Assembly (NCBI RefSeq): GCF_012933385.1
Contig: NZ_JABBPN010000016.1
Coordinates: forward strand, 1 to 64,000
Length of the DNA: 64,000 nt
From: Paenibacillus lemnae
GTDB lineage: Bacteria > Bacillota > Bacilli > Paenibacillales > Paenibacillaceae
Reading direction: 5' to 3'
Shown: positions 26,431 through 35,512 of the stretch, piece after piece
How the letters are laid out: each line of letters opens with the position of its first letter
Numbering within the stretch: the first letter of the stretch is position 1
Translations under genes and position numbers: made by a program
Notes under the pieces: generated by a model
Databases searched by the model: none
What the model was told of the DNA's origin: nothing
What the model saw: only the letters and a program-made list of their open reading frames with translations

Positions 26431-27255
26431 ATGGTCAAACATGGTGCATTACGCAAAGTTCAATACGGCATACTGGTCTTTCTCGGGATTTGCTTCCTGC
26501 TGCCGCTGCTGTGGATCATTCTCGCGGCCTTCGATCCCAATGCTCAGCAGGGGATTAAAGTGCCGGATACTTTTACATTGAAAAATTTCTCCGACGTACT
26601 GGGGGATCCGAGTAATCTGCGTTCCTTCGGAATCGGTATACTGTTGTCCGGCGGACAAGCTATTATTGTCGTCGTCGTTTCCGTGCTTGCAGCATACCCG
26701 CTGTCACGGTATGAGATGAGATTCAAGAAAAGCTTCATGCTTTCTATTTTGTTTATGACCGCGCTGCCGATTACGGCGGTGATGGTTCCTGTATTTCAAA
26801 TGTTTCTGTTCTTCAAGCTTCAGAACTCTATCATTGCCACGATGCTGTTTCTGACATCCTCATCACTGCCTTACGGGATTTGGATGATGAAGAACTTCAT
26901 GGATTCGGTTCCTATCGATCTGGAAGAAGCTTCATGGATGGATGGGGCGTCCGTCTGGACAGGGCTTCGCAAGGTAGTATCACCGCTGATGCTTCCGGGT
27001 ATCGCTACGATTGCGATCTTTACATTCTCCGGCAGCTGGGGTAACTTCTTTGTTCCGTATATCCTGCTTCAGACTCCGGACAAGCTTCCGGCATCGGTTA
27101 CGATATACCAGTTCTTCGGCAGCCACGGGATGGTGGAATACGGCAGGCTGGCGGCGTTCTCGCTGCTGTACACAATGCCATCCGTGATTCTGTATATTTT
27201 CTCCCAGCGTTATATGTCCAAGGGCTTCAGCATGGGAGGAGCAACCAAAGGTTAA
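26431..27255 (+). CDS. Sugar ABC importer permease, MalG/UgpE-type
   Basis: A 274-residue permease with six TM helices. The EAA loop is EASWMDGASVWTGLRKVVSP, and the C-terminus SQRYMSKGFSMGGATKG is typical of the MalG group. AAGGAGGTG is 9 bases before the ATG. It is 23 bases behind its partner permease and 19 bases ahead of the GH38 gene. No ATPase follows, so a shared MsmX-like ATPase encoded elsewhere is needed. Confidence 0.9.
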   Translation: MVKHGALRKVQYGILVFLGICFLLPLLWIILAAFDPNAQQGIKVPDTFTLKNFSDVLGDPSNLRSFGIGILLSGGQAIIVVVVSVLAAYPLSRYEMRFKKSFMLSILFMTALPITAVMVPVFQMFLFFKLQNSIIATMLFLTSSSLPYGIWMMKNFMDSVPIDLEEASWMDGASVWTGLRKVVSPLMLPGIATIAIFTFSGSWGNFFVPYILLQTPDKLPASVTIYQFFGSHGMVEYGRLAAFSLLYTMPSVILYIFSQRYMSKGFSMGGATKG

Positions 27256-27274
27256 TCAAGGAGGTTTAAACGGC

Positions 27275-30043
27275 ATGACAACCAAAAAGACGGCACACCT
27301 GATCTCGCATACCCATTGGGACCGGGAATGGTATATGCCTTATGAATATCATCACACCCTGCTGGTGGAGCTGATGGATCAGCTTCTGGATACGCTGGAC
27401 CGTGATCCGGAGTACCGGTATTTCCATCTCGACGGACAGACAATCATCCGCGACGATTATCTTCAGGTTCGTCCGGAACAGCAGGAGCGGCTGGACCGCT
27501 ACATCCGAGAAGGGCGGATTCAATTCGGGCCATGGTATATCCTTCAGGATGAGTTCCTGACCAGCAGCGAAGCGAATCTGCGGAATTTGCTGGTTGGCCA
27601 CCAGGATGCTAAGCCATTCGGGGTCATTTCCAAGACCGGATATTTTCCGGATTCCTTCGGTAATATGGGGCAGGCTCCTCAAATTTTGCAGCAGGCGGGC
27701 ATCGGCAATGCGATATTCGGACGTGGTGTAAAGCCGACAGGGTTTAACAATGCGGTCGTGGATGCGGACAGCTATGAATCCCCATATTCGGAGATGATCT
27801 GGCGTTCGCCGGACGGATCCGAGGTGCTCGGCATCTTGTTTGCGAACTGGTACTGCAACGGTATGGAGGTACCGAATGAACCGGAAGCGGCTAAAGCTTA
27901 CTGGGACAAAAATTTAGCGGAGGCCGAAAAATTCGCTTCGACGCCGCATCTGCTCTTCATGAATGGCTGTGATCATCAGCCGATCCAGACCGATCTGGCG
28001 GAAGCGATCCGGGTCTCCTCCAAGCTGTACGCGGATGTAGAATTTGTTCACTCCAACTTTGACGATTATATCGAGGCTGTCAGCCAGAACGTGCCAAATG
28101 ATCTGGCTGTCATTGAAGGTGAGCTGCGCAGTCAGCATACAGATGGATGGGGGACCTTGGTCAATACCGCTTCGGCTCGAGTCTACCTGAAGCAGATGAA
28201 TCAGTTTGGCCAGACCCTGCTGGAAAAAGCTGCGGAACCGCTGGCCGCATTTGCACAGCTGGCCGGTGTCAAAGAATATCCTCACCATCTGTTTACCTAT
28301 GCTTGGAAAACGCTGATGCAGAATCATCCGCATGACAGCATCTGCGGCTGCAGTGTAGATGAAGTACACCGTGAAATGGTGACGCGTTTCGCCAAGAGCA
28401 GGCATACAGCTGAGATGATTATTTCGCAGAGTGCCAAGGCCATTGCCGGAGCGGTTGATACGCAGCAGTCCAAGCATTGGGGTGAGGACTCCGTACCTTT
28501 CACGGTGTTTAATACGAGCGGCTGGAACCGGAGCGGAGTCATCGACATCGATCTGATACTGGACAAGAAGTATTTCCCTGAAGGACCGAGCCCTGCGGCA
28601 CTTGCTTCGGACCTCGAAACACAGGAGTTTGGAGCGTATCAAGTTGTGGATGAACATGGTTTGGTGTACCCGGCTCATATACAGGACCTTGGAGCACATT
28701 TCGGTTACGAGCTTCCTAAAGACCGTTTCCGCCAGCCGTATATGGCAAGAAAGGTTCGCGTAACCTTCCTGACATCAGATGCAGCGGCACTGGGATACCA
28801 AACGTTCGCGCTGGTGAAGAAGGATGATGCAGCTGCAGGCCGTAATGTGGATGCTGTCCAGGTGAACGGGACAGTCATGGAGAACGGGAAGCTGATCGCA
28901 AGCGTGGAATCAAACGGCAGTGTGACGGTTACTCATAAAGCATCAGGCAAGGTATTTGCAGGCTTGAACGTGTATGAGAACACCGGGGATATTGGCAATG
29001 AATATGTCTACCGTCAGCCGGAAGGCGAGAAGGCATTAACGACGGAGCATCTGAAAGCGGAAATCTCGGTGGTGGAGCAATCGCCTTATCGTGCAGTCAT
29101 TCAAAGTGTACTGCGTTGGGACATCCCTGCGGGTGCAAATGAAAGGTTTGAGTATGAGAAGCGTGTTATGGTTCCGTTCACAGAGCGAAAGGCACAGCGG
29201 ATGGAGACAACAGTACCGCTGGTTCTGACCACCACATATACGCTGGAAGCAGGCAGCGATATGGTGAAAGTGAGAACAAGCTTCAATAACCAGGCGAAGG
29301 ATCACCGCCTGCGTGCGCTGTTCCCGACCGATCTGGCAAGCGATGTCCATTATGCCGATTCCATCTTTGAGGTGGCGAAGCGCAGCAATGTACCAGCCAA
29401 AGAATGGATTAATCCAAGCAATGCCCAGCACCAGCAGGCTTTCGTGCACGTCACGGACGGAGATGCCGGCCTGGTTGTTGCGAACAAAGGATTGAATGAA
29501 TACGAAGTGCTGCTGGATGGTCGGAATACGATCGCGGTTACGCTGCTTCGGGCATCGTCCGAGCTGGGAGACTGGGGTGTGTTCGAGACTCCGGAAGCCC
29601 AGTGCATCGGAGAACAGAGCGTGGAGTATGCAATCATCCCGCAACAGGGAGATGGTGCGGAATCCGGTGCTTACGCTGAGGCTTATCAATTCCCGGTTCC
29701 GTGGACAGCGGTTCAGGCTGGTACGCTGGCAGATCATTCAGAGAATGCCGATGCAACTGAAATCAGCCTTCCTCTCTCAGGCCAATGGCTCAAATGGAAC
29801 AGCGAAGGCTCTACTCTGGCATTTTCTACACTGAAAATGTCTCAGGAAACCGGTGATGTCATTGCACGCTGGTTCAACCTCGGCGCCGGGTCGGCTGTTC
29901 TGGATGCCGAACCGGCATTCCATACCGTGAACGTCTATGAAAGTGATGTGCTGGAGCGCCGCGGCAGTGAGCTGCGTGGTACCAAGCAGGAAGCCGGTGG
30001 CTATAAAATCGTCACCCGTTCATATCAACCCCAAACCAGATAA
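27275..30043 (+). CDS. GH38 alpha-mannosidase
   Basis: A cytoplasmic 922-residue glycoside hydrolase family 38 enzyme, a zinc-dependent retaining alpha-mannosidase (bacterial MngB/N-glycan group). The metal site motif SHTHWDREWYMP is at residues 10-21, the nucleophile Asp is in TGYFPDSFGNMGQAPQ, MNGCDHQP and HNHPHDSICGCSVDEVH-like segments give further zinc and active-site residues, and a long beta-rich C-terminal half completes the fold. AAGGAGGT is about 8 bases before the ATG. With GH125 it can take apart alpha-1,2/1,3- and alpha-1,6-linked mannose from N-glycan or yeast-mannan fragments brought in by the importer. The same GH38/GH125 pairing is known in streptococci. Confidence 0.93.
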   Translation: MTTKKTAHLISHTHWDREWYMPYEYHHTLLVELMDQLLDTLDRDPEYRYFHLDGQTIIRDDYLQVRPEQQERLDRYIREGRIQFGPWYILQDEFLTSSEANLRNLLVGHQDAKPFGVISKTGYFPDSFGNMGQAPQILQQAGIGNAIFGRGVKPTGFNNAVVDADSYESPYSEMIWRSPDGSEVLGILFANWYCNGMEVPNEPEAAKAYWDKNLAEAEKFASTPHLLFMNGCDHQPIQTDLAEAIRVSSKLYADVEFVHSNFDDYIEAVSQNVPNDLAVIEGELRSQHTDGWGTLVNTASARVYLKQMNQFGQTLLEKAAEPLAAFAQLAGVKEYPHHLFTYAWKTLMQNHPHDSICGCSVDEVHREMVTRFAKSRHTAEMIISQSAKAIAGAVDTQQSKHWGEDSVPFTVFNTSGWNRSGVIDIDLILDKKYFPEGPSPAALASDLETQEFGAYQVVDEHGLVYPAHIQDLGAHFGYELPKDRFRQPYMARKVRVTFLTSDAAALGYQTFALVKKDDAAAGRNVDAVQVNGTVMENGKLIASVESNGSVTVTHKASGKVFAGLNVYENTGDIGNEYVYRQPEGEKALTTEHLKAEISVVEQSPYRAVIQSVLRWDIPAGANERFEYEKRVMVPFTERKAQRMETTVPLVLTTTYTLEAGSDMVKVRTSFNNQAKDHRLRALFPTDLASDVHYADSIFEVAKRSNVPAKEWINPSNAQHQQAFVHVTDGDAGLVVANKGLNEYEVLLDGRNTIAVTLLRASSELGDWGVFETPEAQCIGEQSVEYAIIPQQGDGAESGAYAEAYQFPVPWTAVQAGTLADHSENADATEISLPLSGQWLKWNSEGSTLAFSTLKMSQETGDVIARWFNLGAGSAVLDAEPAFHTVNVYESDVLERRGSELRGTKQEAGGYKIVTRSYQPQTR

Positions 30044-30087
30044 AGATCATATCAGTCACCTCGGACCAAGTCCCGGGTGTCTGCCAA

Positions 30088-30128
30088 AAGGGCCGTCCAC
30101 CGTAAAGCTTCTACGGTAGACGGCCCTT
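30088..30128. terminator. Bidirectional terminator between GH38 and the response regulator
   Basis: AAGGGCCGTC and GACGGCCCTT form a perfect outer stem, with CCGTA/TACGG inside. On the minus strand TTTT follows. On the plus strand the tail is poor in T, but the stem is very stable. It lies between convergent genes. Confidence 0.82.
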
Positions 30129-30143
30129 GCTGTAGTTCAGGCT

Positions 30144-31772
30144 TTAACCAGACTGGCTGGCTTTCCGATAATCGTTAGGCGATAGTCCCTCATGCTTCTT
30201 GAATACAAGGCTGAAGTATTTCTCGTTTTTGAACCCGACCGTTTCCGCAATTTTGGATATTTTCATATCCGGGCTCCGAAGCAGCACCTTAGCTTTAGCA
30301 GTGCGGATTCGGTTAATGTACTCCGGTATGTTAATGCCGTGTGTCTGCTTGAACTTGCGCGACACATATTCCCGGCTGACATGGAACTGGGCGGACAGAT
30401 CATATAAAGACACATCGCTGGCATAATGGTGATCGATATAGGAGGTAATATCTTGTATCAATTCGCCGCCCTCCGGTTTCAGAGACTGCAGTGTCCGTGA
30501 CATAAGAAGCAGCAATTCTTCCCAGTAATCCTGCCAATCCTGGAGATGCAATCGGTATCGATATGGATCTGGAGCGGTAAACTCCGCCGCAGCCTGCTGG
30601 TATTCAGCAAGGAGAGGATCAGCCGCCGAAGGGGATATTTCATACGGCAGTCCCGTGAGAAAGCGCTCAATGTCCCGATTCCACTGCTTCAGCATTTCCG
30701 GACTGATCCGTCCGGATTTTCGTATGTCTGAAGTCCAAGCCTGTACAGCCTCCCGAATCACGGTCTCCTGTCCGCTCAAGACGGCCAGTCTCCATGCATC
30801 CTCGGTATGACTGAATGGAAGCTGAGGAAAGCGTCCTGTGTCTTCCGGTCTCTCTGCAGAATGAATATAGTGATTCATCTCCAGCAGGTTGCGTGTCCCG
30901 AGGACCGCGTTGACTTGCCGGTACAGCTTCGGTATTTCATCGAGACTATGCCCGGGGGAGCTGAGTCCAAAATGCATGCGGCGTCCAAGTGTATTTTCCA
31001 TGCCTTGATTAATCTGTTCCAGCAATGAAATTCTGGTTTCCGGGTGTCCCCACATCAGGAATATGATGTGGTTTTTGACGCCAGGGTACCGGAAGGCGAG
31101 ACCGCGGGAGTTCTCCTGCAGAAATTCGTTGCAAATATTCAGCAGCGCAAACATCAGCAGATCCCACTGATTCCCAAAACGTTGAAATAAAGCTTGATCC
31201 GAAACATCAACCTGAAGCACGCCAAGACTTATTCCGGTAATATCAGCCGGGATAATCCGGTCATCCTGCAGCCTGCGCATGGTTTGGGCCTGGGCATGTT
31301 CATCCTCAATAAGGGCAGACAGAAGCCGCTCAGAATAAGCTGGCCGGTATTCGTTCACCTGTACATTCTGGCGCTGGGCGGCCTGCCGTTCCTCTTCCTC
31401 ACTGTGCCAGATGCCGGCTGCTTTGGCTACGGCGGAGTTGATCTGTTCTTCATCCACCGGCTTCAAAATATAATCAAGCCCATTGTACCGCAGTGTGCTG
31501 CGGACATAGTCAAAATCATCATGGCCGCTGATGACAAGAAACTTGGTGGATGGGGTGTGCTCATTCATCCATTCCATGAGATCCATCCCGTTTTTTAAAG
31601 GCATCATCATATCCAGCAGCACAATATGCGGTCGAAGCTGCGGAATCAGCTCCATCGCTTCCATGCCATTTTTCGCCTCATGGACTTCCGTAATCCCGTG
31701 CTCCTCCCAATGGACAAGCAGACGGATGGCTTTTCGAACGCGGCTCTCATCATCCACGATCAATGCTCTCAA
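30144..31772 (-). CDS. YesN-type response regulator (REC plus AraC HTH)
   Basis: A 542-residue regulator. The receiver domain has IVDDES, Asp54 in VLLDMMMP and KPVDEEQ. The C-terminal AraC helix-turn-helix pair reads DVSLYDLSAQFHVSREYVSR and ISKIAETVGFKNEKYFSLVF. Two in-frame starts exist. GTG at 31781 sits directly on AGGGGG, while TTG at 31772 has that site 8 bases upstream and gives the usual MxALIVDDE beginning, so TTG is preferred. The gene overlaps the upstream kinase by 23 bases (32 with the GTG start). The likely target is the divergent importer at 33708-36796. Confidence 0.9.
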   Translation of the reverse strand: MRALIVDDESRVRKAIRLLVHWEEHGITEVHEAKNGMEAMELIPQLRPHIVLLDMMMPLKNGMDLMEWMNEHTPSTKFLVISGHDDFDYVRSTLRYNGLDYILKPVDEEQINSAVAKAAGIWHSEEEERQAAQRQNVQVNEYRPAYSERLLSALIEDEHAQAQTMRRLQDDRIIPADITGISLGVLQVDVSDQALFQRFGNQWDLLMFALLNICNEFLQENSRGLAFRYPGVKNHIIFLMWGHPETRISLLEQINQGMENTLGRRMHFGLSSPGHSLDEIPKLYRQVNAVLGTRNLLEMNHYIHSAERPEDTGRFPQLPFSHTEDAWRLAVLSGQETVIREAVQAWTSDIRKSGRISPEMLKQWNRDIERFLTGLPYEISPSAADPLLAEYQQAAAEFTAPDPYRYRLHLQDWQDYWEELLLLMSRTLQSLKPEGGELIQDITSYIDHHYASDVSLYDLSAQFHVSREYVSRKFKQTHGINIPEYINRIRTAKAKVLLRSPDMKISKIAETVGFKNEKYFSLVFKKHEGLSPNDYRKASQSG

Positions 31773-33579
31773 TGCGTTCACCCCCTGTATACATCCTCAT
31801 CGTGACACGAAAACCGCCCTCGGCGACGTTATCGACCCGGAACCCTGCTTCCCCTCTGTAGAACAATTTCAAGCGGGTGAGCGTGTTCAGCAGGCCGATG
31901 CCTCCTTCGCTGTCCGATGTTCCTTCCTCGAAGACTTCCAATTGCTCTATATCCAAAGCTTCAATCTCCTTCAGCTTATCCTGCAGTTTCATTAAAGCAG
32001 GCTCCGGCATGGAGCGGCCGTTATTTTCGACGGTGATTTCCAGAGCAGATCCTGAATGCCATCCCGACCGGATACCAATCACATTTTGATCAGAAAGCGG
32101 ATCCATCCCATGTTTGAAGAAATTTTCAACCAGGGGCTGAATCAGCATTTTAGGTATTAACAATTCACGAGTCGAGTCTTTCACATCGTAAAGGATGTGG
32201 AACTGATTCTCAAATCTTTCCTTCTGCAGCTCGATATAATCCTCTACGTGCTTCAGCTCGGTCGCCAGTGTTACCGGCTTGTCCGTATTGTACATACTGT
32301 AACGCATCATCCGTGCCAGTGCAGAGATCAGCGAGTAAATCCGTTTCATGTTGTGCTCCAGTGCCAGTGTCCCTATGGTCTGCAGGGCATTGTTCATGAA
32401 ATGCGGATTAACCTGGGCCTGTAATGCGCGAAGCTGGTTGTTGCTGTTCGCCAGCTTGAGTTTATATTCTCTCAGAATCAGATTATTGATGGTATCCATC
32501 ATGCTGCTGAAACGGCGGTGCAGGATGCCGATTTCATCCTTCCTGTCTGACTGGACGTCCACGGTCATATTTCCGCTGCGAACCTGGCTCATCAGACCGA
32601 CCAGTCCCCGAATCGGCTTGGTTACATAGACGGATACCCAGATGGAGGCCCCTATAATGAGAATCAGAGAGAAGGCCAGCAGCAAAATATTGATCAAGGC
32701 TGCTTTGTCAGCACTTTGCAGCAGATAGGAAGATGGAATTTCCTTTACGATCGTCCAGCTGCCGGATGGGGCGGCAATAGGCTCATACAGATAGATATGC
32801 TTATTCATTTCAAAATGGCCCTGGCCTCCGCCTGAATCCAGAACACGGCCAGCCCAGGACTGTTCTGCCCGGCTTCCGATGACGCTTTCATTCCCGGAGT
32901 ACAGAACCATGCCGTCCTCGTTCATAATGTAGAGCTGTTCATGATCAGGCTGATAGAGCTGACTGCTGATGCGGGAAAAGAAAGTGAGATCTACGTCGAT
33001 GGCGAGTATACCTAGCTGCTCCGTGGAAGGGACTCTTTCGATAGACCGGTATAAGGTAAAGACTTTATGCTCCGGCTGATAAGAATGGGAAAGCTGGAAA
33101 CCATACGTATGAATAGGATGGGGAGTCTGGAACTGCAGACTTTGGTTTTCCAGATCCGGAGTGTCCTTGTATAAAGGATAGCCGGTTCCTTTTTTTACAA
33201 CGCCTTGGGCGTACAGGGAAGATTCCTGTCTGGATGGGATATACAAATAGACCTGCATGATATCATTCACGGATTGGGCAATGGTCTGCAGGGTAGCGGA
33301 CTGCCGCCCGCTGGCCCGGATATCCTCTTGACTGTAGGTCAAGCTTCGGAAAAATTCAGGATCCGAATATACAATCAGGGAGCTGCGATCTAACTCCTCC
33401 AAATCGTTTTCAAGATTCAGACTTCCCTGATACAGGAGGTTCTGGTTTTCTGTAACTGCCCGTTCCTTCATGGAGCCTGTGGTCATGACATAACTGATCA
33501 TCATGGAGATCAGCGTCGGGATCACAGCAGCCAGGATCATAAAGACGATGAGTTTACTTCGCAAGCTGTTCCAGTTCAA
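31750..33579 (-). CDS. YesM-type membrane sensor histidine kinase
   Basis: A 609-residue sensor kinase: TM1 (LIVFMILAAVIPTLISMMI), an extracytoplasmic sensor of about 260 residues (dCache-like by length), TM2 (ALINILLLAFSLILIIGASI), HAMP, His_kinase domain with QVNPHFMNNALQTIGTLA (Met-Asn in place of the common Leu-Tyr after PHF), and HATPase domain (PLVENFFKHGMD, GIGLLNT). The start is TTG with GGCGGGTG upstream. It forms an operon with the response regulator and is divergent from a sugar importer. Confidence 0.88.
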   Translation of the reverse strand: MNWNSLRSKLIVFMILAAVIPTLISMMISYVMTTGSMKERAVTENQNLLYQGSLNLENDLEELDRSSLIVYSDPEFFRSLTYSQEDIRASGRQSATLQTIAQSVNDIMQVYLYIPSRQESSLYAQGVVKKGTGYPLYKDTPDLENQSLQFQTPHPIHTYGFQLSHSYQPEHKVFTLYRSIERVPSTEQLGILAIDVDLTFFSRISSQLYQPDHEQLYIMNEDGMVLYSGNESVIGSRAEQSWAGRVLDSGGGQGHFEMNKHIYLYEPIAAPSGSWTIVKEIPSSYLLQSADKAALINILLLAFSLILIIGASIWVSVYVTKPIRGLVGLMSQVRSGNMTVDVQSDRKDEIGILHRRFSSMMDTINNLILREYKLKLANSNNQLRALQAQVNPHFMNNALQTIGTLALEHNMKRIYSLISALARMMRYSMYNTDKPVTLATELKHVEDYIELQKERFENQFHILYDVKDSTRELLIPKMLIQPLVENFFKHGMDPLSDQNVIGIRSGWHSGSALEITVENNGRSMPEPALMKLQDKLKEIEALDIEQLEVFEEGTSDSEGGIGLLNTLTRLKLFYRGEAGFRVDNVAEGGFRVTMRMYTGGERIESIDRG

Positions 33580-33707
33580 TATGGTTTCACCCGCCGATCA
33601 ATTTTCTATACCATTTAGTTCACATGAGGTGGTAGTCCCCGGTTCCTAATCTTAGCATAATTGAACTATAGAAAAGCAGCAGAGTTTTTTTGGAGGGGGG
33701 AGCATTC

Positions 33708-34589
33708 ATGAATAACAAGAGATGGGCCGGCTTGGCGCAGCAGACAGTATATATCGGTCCGGCGCTGCTGTTCTTCGCCATAACGATTATTATTCCTTTT
33801 GTCATGGGGATGTATTATTCATTTACAGACTGGAACGGGGTATCCGGTACGGTGACCTGGGTCGGGCTGGATAACTTTAAACGGATGTTCACTAATGACG
33901 ATGCCTTTTTGACATCCTTCTGGTTTACGACCAAATTTACGATCGTGGGTGTCATTTTAACCAATCTGGTCGGATTTTTTCTGGCTTACTTTTTGACCAA
34001 AAATATTAAAATGAGAAACTGGCTTCGGACCGTGTTCTTTATGCCGAACGTGATCGGCGGTCTCCTGCTCGGTTTTATCTGGCAGTTTATTTTTATCAAA
34101 GGTTTTGCCACTGTGGGGGAGGCAACTGGCATTCCGTTCTTCCAGCTCCCTTGGCTGGGGGATGAGACCACAGGTTTCTGGGGAATCATCATGGTGTTTG
34201 TGTGGCAGTCCTCAGGTTACCTCATGGTTATCTACATCGCCTCAATCACTAATGTGTCCAAAGAGGTGCTTGAAGCAGCCGAGATTGACGGGGCCAGCCG
34301 GTTCCAGGTCCTTAGAAGCATCATCGTGCCGCTGATTATGCCGGCGGTGACCGTGTGTCTCTTCCTGGCGATCTCCTGGTCGTTCAAAATGTTCGACCTC
34401 AACCTGTCACTGACTAAAGGGGGCCCTTACCGGTCTACGGAGTCACTGGCCATGAACGTATATGATGAAGCTTTTGTTAAAAACCGTTATGGTTTGGGTA
34501 CGGCGAAATCTCTGGTCTTCTTCCTGGTCGTGGCTGCGATTACGCTGGTTCAGGTACGTCTGACGAAGAAAAGAGAGGTGGAGGCGTAA
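33708..34589 (+). CDS. Sugar ABC importer permease, MalF/UgpA-type
   Basis: A 293-residue permease with six TM helices. The EAA loop is EAAEIDGASRFQVLRSIIVP. GGAGGGGGG lies 8 bases before the ATG at 33708. An earlier in-frame TTG (33690) overlaps that site and is rejected. It is first in an importer operon lying back to back with the kinase/regulator pair. The 128-base divergent region between them contains TTTTCTATA at about 33602 and its complement TATAGAAAA at about 33667, each next to a GTTCA-type block, possible regulator arms. Confidence 0.9.
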   Translation: MNNKRWAGLAQQTVYIGPALLFFAITIIIPFVMGMYYSFTDWNGVSGTVTWVGLDNFKRMFTNDDAFLTSFWFTTKFTIVGVILTNLVGFFLAYFLTKNIKMRNWLRTVFFMPNVIGGLLLGFIWQFIFIKGFATVGEATGIPFFQLPWLGDETTGFWGIIMVFVWQSSGYLMVIYIASITNVSKEVLEAAEIDGASRFQVLRSIIVPLIMPAVTVCLFLAISWSFKMFDLNLSLTKGGPYRSTESLAMNVYDEAFVKNRYGLGTAKSLVFFLVVAAITLVQVRLTKKREVEA

Positions 34590-35437
34590 TGAAAACCAAA
34601 ACCAGATCCAAATCAGCCATGTCGATTTCGGACATTATTGTCCAAGTCCTCATGATGCTGGCTGCACTGATCTTCCTGTCTCCGTTTTATTTCCTGCTTG
34701 TCAATTCGGTAAAGACACTGGGTGACATTATGGTGAATGCGGCGGACTGGCCGGCGCAGTTCCACTGGTCTAACTATAGTAATGCCTGGAAAATGACCCG
34801 CTTCCCGGAAGCGTTAACAAACTCGCTGATCATTACGATCATCAGCAATCTGCTGATCGCTTTGTTCAGTGCGATGGCAGCATACCGCCTCGTGCGGGCG
34901 AATACAGGACTCAACCGCTTTATCTTTATGATGTTTGTATCGGCAATGGTCATTCCCTTTCAGTCGATTATGATTCCCTTGCTGAAGGTGATCGGCTGGC
35001 TGGGTGTCACCAACAGCATGTTCGGCCTGATCCTCAGTTATATGGGGCTCGGTATCCCGCTGTCCATCTTCCTGTTCCACGGGTTCGTTAAATCGATCCC
35101 GCTGGAGATTGAAGAGGCGGGCACGGTGGACGGGGCATCCTCCTACGGCGTATTCGGACGGATCGTACTGCCCATGCTGAAACCCATGCTGGTTACGGTC
35201 ATTATCCTGAACTGTTTATGGATCTGGAATGACTATCTGCTTCCGTCCCTGATTCTGCAAAGTCCGGAGCTGCGGACGATTCCGCTGGCCACCTTTGCTT
35301 TCTTCGGTCAATATTCCAAGCAGTGGGACATCGCGCTTCCGGCGCTAGTGCTCGGGATTACACCGATCATTATTTTCTTCCTGTCGCTTCAAAGGTATAT
35401 TGTTGAAGGTGTCGCGGCAGGTTCTGTTAAAGGCTGA
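34589..35437 (+). CDS. Sugar ABC importer permease, MalG/UgpE-type
   Basis: A 282-residue permease with six TM helices and EAA loop EAGTVDGASSYGVFGRIVLP (EAG instead of EAA). Its ATG overlaps the stop of the previous permease (TAATG), showing translational coupling. The C-terminus QRYIVEGVAAGSVKG is typical of the family. Confidence 0.9.
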   Translation: MKTKTRSKSAMSISDIIVQVLMMLAALIFLSPFYFLLVNSVKTLGDIMVNAADWPAQFHWSNYSNAWKMTRFPEALTNSLIITIISNLLIALFSAMAAYRLVRANTGLNRFIFMMFVSAMVIPFQSIMIPLLKVIGWLGVTNSMFGLILSYMGLGIPLSIFLFHGFVKSIPLEIEEAGTVDGASSYGVFGRIVLPMLKPMLVTVIILNCLWIWNDYLLPSLILQSPELRTIPLATFAFFGQYSKQWDIALPALVLGITPIIIFFLSLQRYIVEGVAAGSVKG

Positions 35438-35512
35438 TCATGGCCTGCGGCATAAGATTCATTTGGTTTTCCTTGCAAGAACATATATAAAACATTATTA
35501 GGGGGTAAAACA

